From DAITQM01 sp036832975 (GTDB taxonomy: Bacteria; Pseudomonadota; Gammaproteobacteria; Xanthomonadales; Wenzhouxiangellaceae): a stretch of DNA of 64,000 bases. The number at the start of each line of letters is the position of its first letter. Position 1 is the first letter of the stretch. Of the stretch, positions 62,228 through 64,000 are shown in pieces. The stretch covers positions 1 through 64,000 of the forward strand of contig DAITQM010000001.1 of assembly GCA_036832975.1 (NCBI GenBank), written 5' to 3'. The notes below the pieces were generated by a model. The model was not told the origin of the DNA, made no database searches, and was given only the letters and a program-made list of their open reading frames with translations. The position numbers were made by a program, and so were the translations under genes.

Positions 62228-62809
62228 TTAACCGCCGGCCATGCCGCCGAATCCGGTGAAGGCGATGGCCATCAACCCGGCGGTGAGCAGGGCCAGAGGC
62301 GCCCCTCGAAATACCGCTGGCACCGGTGCCCGGTCGGCGCGTTCGCGCAGCGCCGCAAAGGCGAGGAGGACGAGGGCGAATCCCAGGCCGGCGCCGAAAC
62401 CGAACCACGCCGCTTCGAGCAGCGAACGTTCCTGCCGGACATTGAGCAACGCGACGCCGAGCACGGCGCAGTTGGTGGTAATCAGCGGCAGGTAGAGGCC
62501 GAGAATGCGCTCGACCAGCGGGCTGGTGGCGCGGACGATCAATTCGACCGCTTGGACCAGCGCCGCGATGATCAGAATGAAAGTCAGCGTCGCGAGATAT
62601 TCGATCGCCAACGGCACGAGCAGGTAGCGATAGACCACATGGCCGGCGATCGACGCCAGCGTCAGGACCAGCAAGGTGGCCGCCGCCATGCCGCGCGCCC
62701 CGTCCAACCGCGCCGATGCGCCGATGAAGGGGCAAAGTCCGAGAAAACGGTGGAGCACGAAATTATTGGCCAGCACCGTGGCGATCAAGATCAGGACAGC
62801 CGTTTCCAT
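62228..62809 (-). CDS. rnfA: Rnf/Rsx electron transport complex subunit A
   Basis: A 193-residue six-helix subunit. NNFVLHRFLGLCPFIGASARLD holds the conserved Cys, ATTLV-like AATLLVLTLAS follows, and LPLITTNCAVLGVALLN holds the second Cys; with RnfE it binds a [2Fe-2S] cluster in the membrane. First gene of rnfABCDGE. Its ATG overlaps the metG stop by 1 bp. Confidence 0.94.
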   Translation of the reverse strand: METAVLILIATVLANNFVLHRFLGLCPFIGASARLDGARGMAAATLLVLTLASIAGHVVYRYLLVPLAIEYLATLTFILIIAALVQAVELIVRATSPLVERILGLYLPLITTNCAVLGVALLNVRQERSLLEAAWFGFGAGLGFALVLLAFAALRERADRAPVPAVFRGAPLALLTAGLMAIAFTGFGGMAGG

Positions 62810-64000
62810 CAGCGGACCCGCATCCCCGGTTGGGCGCCGCTGTCCGGAGCCAGCAGGAACGGCCCGCCGCGTTCGTCACTGGCGGCCAACACCATGCCTT
62901 CCGACACCCCGAAGCGCATTTTGCGCGGCGCCAGATTGGCGACCATCACCGTCAAACGGCCGCGCAGCGCTTCCGGGTCGTAGTGCTGCTTGATGCCGGC
63001 GAAGACCCGGCATTGCCGGTCGCCGAGATCGAGTGTCAGGCCGAGCAGTTTGTCGGCGCCCTCGACCGCCTCGGCTTCGACAATGCGCGCCACGCGCAGG
63101 TCCAGACGCCCAAATTCGGCGATCGTGATGGGCTCTGTGCTGCCGCCGGCCGCCGGCGCTGGGTGGCTGTCGTTGCTGTTCATCGTCTTCTCCTCTGGGC
63201 GCGGCGCCTGGCCCTCGGCCGCGCCGGCGGTGCTGTCCGGTAACAAGGCGGCGACTTCGGCCGCTTCGAGACGCCGCGCCAGTGGACTGTAGTCGTTGAT
63301 CCGCCGCCCGGTCAAGGGGCGTTCGAGGTCGGCCCACGGCCCGATCGTAACATCGAGAAAGCGGCCGCTGGCCGTTGCGATATCGGGAACGACCGGCGCC
63401 AGCCAGGTGATCAAGGCGCGGAAATAATTCAACGTCTGGGTGCAGATCGCCTGGACTTCGCGGCGGGCGGCCGGCGAACGGGCCAAGACCCACGGTTTAG
63501 CTTCGTCGAAATAACGATTGACCTCGTCGGCAAGCTGCATGATGCAGCGTACAGCCTGGGCGTAGCGGCGCGCCGCATAGTGTCCGGAAATCTCCTCACC
63601 GTGCGCCGTGAAGCGCCGGTAGGCATCCGGATCCGGCAAGGCGGCGGCCAGTTCGCCGGCGAAATAACGGCTGATAAAGCCGGCGCTGCGGCTGGCGATA
63701 TTGATCAGCTTGCCGACCAGATCGGCGTTGACGCGCAAACGGAAATCGTCGAGATTGAGGTCGATGTCGGCCAGTCCGTCGCCGAGTTTGGCGGCAAAGT
63801 AATAACGCAGATAATCGGCCGGCAGGTGCTCGAGATAACGTTCGGCCTCGATGAACGTGCCGCGCGACTTGGACATCTTCTCGCCGTTGATCGTCAAAAA
63901 GCCGTGGGCGTAAACCGCACTCGGCAGGCGATAACCACCGGCGGTCAGCATCGCCGGCCAGAACAAGGCGTGAAAATAAATGATGTCCTTGCCGATAAAG
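62809..64000 (-). CDS. metG: Methionyl-tRNA synthetase, C-terminal part (runs off the window)
   Basis: About 397 C-terminal residues of MetRS; the 5' part lies beyond position 64000. IIYFHALFWPAML and the KMSKS catalytic loop (NGEKMSKSRGTF) are followed by the anticodon-binding helical domain (DLVGKLINIASR, NRYFDEAKPW) and a C-terminal EMAPII-like tRNA-binding/dimer domain (FGRLDLRVARIVEAEAVEGA). The frame is open to the window end, so no start should be assigned here. Precedes rnfA as in many gammaproteobacteria. Confidence 0.95.
   Translation of the reverse strand, partial: FIGKDIIYFHALFWPAMLTAGGYRLPSAVYAHGFLTINGEKMSKSRGTFIEAERYLEHLPADYLRYYFAAKLGDGLADIDLNLDDFRLRVNADLVGKLINIASRSAGFISRYFAGELAAALPDPDAYRRFTAHGEEISGHYAARRYAQAVRCIMQLADEVNRYFDEAKPWVLARSPAARREVQAICTQTLNYFRALITWLAPVVPDIATASGRFLDVTIGPWADLERPLTGRRINDYSPLARRLEAAEVAALLPDSTAGAAEGQAPRPEEKTMNSNDSHPAPAAGGSTEPITIAEFGRLDLRVARIVEAEAVEGADKLLGLTLDLGDRQCRVFAGIKQHYDPEALRGRLTVMVANLAPRKMRFGVSEGMVLAASDERGGPFLLAPDSGAQPGMRVR

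Overview
The window is one contiguous chromosomal stretch of a high-GC, Gram-negative gammaproteobacterium. The placement is inference, resting on four things: MurL/MurD2 next to a fused LysAC, a metG-rnfABCDGE-nth block, SdhE with YgfX behind sdhCDAB, and a secreted protein ending in the FADGFE-type tail. These suggest a Xanthomonadales- or Wenzhouxiangella-like organism. No rRNA gene or phage is present.

Layout. 1-7.3 kb is a worn region: a headless Mrr nuclease, a six-repeat FG-GAP protein fused in frame to an IS orfA remnant, hemolysin III, and PEP carboxylase. A perfect 100-bp hairpin-rich direct repeat occurs on both sides of the PEP carboxylase segment. Behind ppc lie decayed higA and hicBA antitoxin/toxin genes, and higA is split by a 242-bp MITE. 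7.3-18.4 kb (minus strand) is a leucine/isovalerate catabolism operon: leucine dehydrogenase, isovaleryl-CoA dehydrogenase, thiolase, both methylcrotonyl-CoA carboxylase subunits, methylglutaconyl-CoA hydratase, HMG-CoA lyase and an SDR. 18.8-26.4 kb (plus) runs fused aspartokinase/DAP decarboxylase, MurL, MurD2, an SDR, PgsA and a methyltransferase. 26.4-33 kb holds YgfZ, SDHAF4, an array of GC hairpins, and sdhCDAB-sdhE-ygfX. 33-37 kb holds a DUF6502 gene with a consensus and apparently leaderless promoter, a secreted protein with a triplicated domain, and a DUF1207 protein. 37-40 kb is tRNA-Ser, SRP RNA, dnaX, ybaB and recR. 40-43.6 kb is a four-gene MCE lipid transporter.

43.7-56.9 kb is a copper/heavy-metal island. 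Plus-strand genes are a Cys/His-rich secreted protein, a CusCBA-like efflux system, a double-domain CopK, a PRPP-synthetase paralogue and a DUF5676 membrane protein. Convergent to them, on the minus strand, is an HvfABCD-like RiPP operon (precursor, DUF692, DUF2063, DoxX) ending beside a CopA P-type ATPase. The precursor carries seven EG[K/S]CG motifs in a strict 20-residue period, encoded by near-perfect 60-bp DNA repeats. This is the most interesting system here. 57-64 kb is nth, rnfEGDCBA and the 3' part of metG, which runs off the window.

All functional calls come from reading the sequence. No database search or folding was run.
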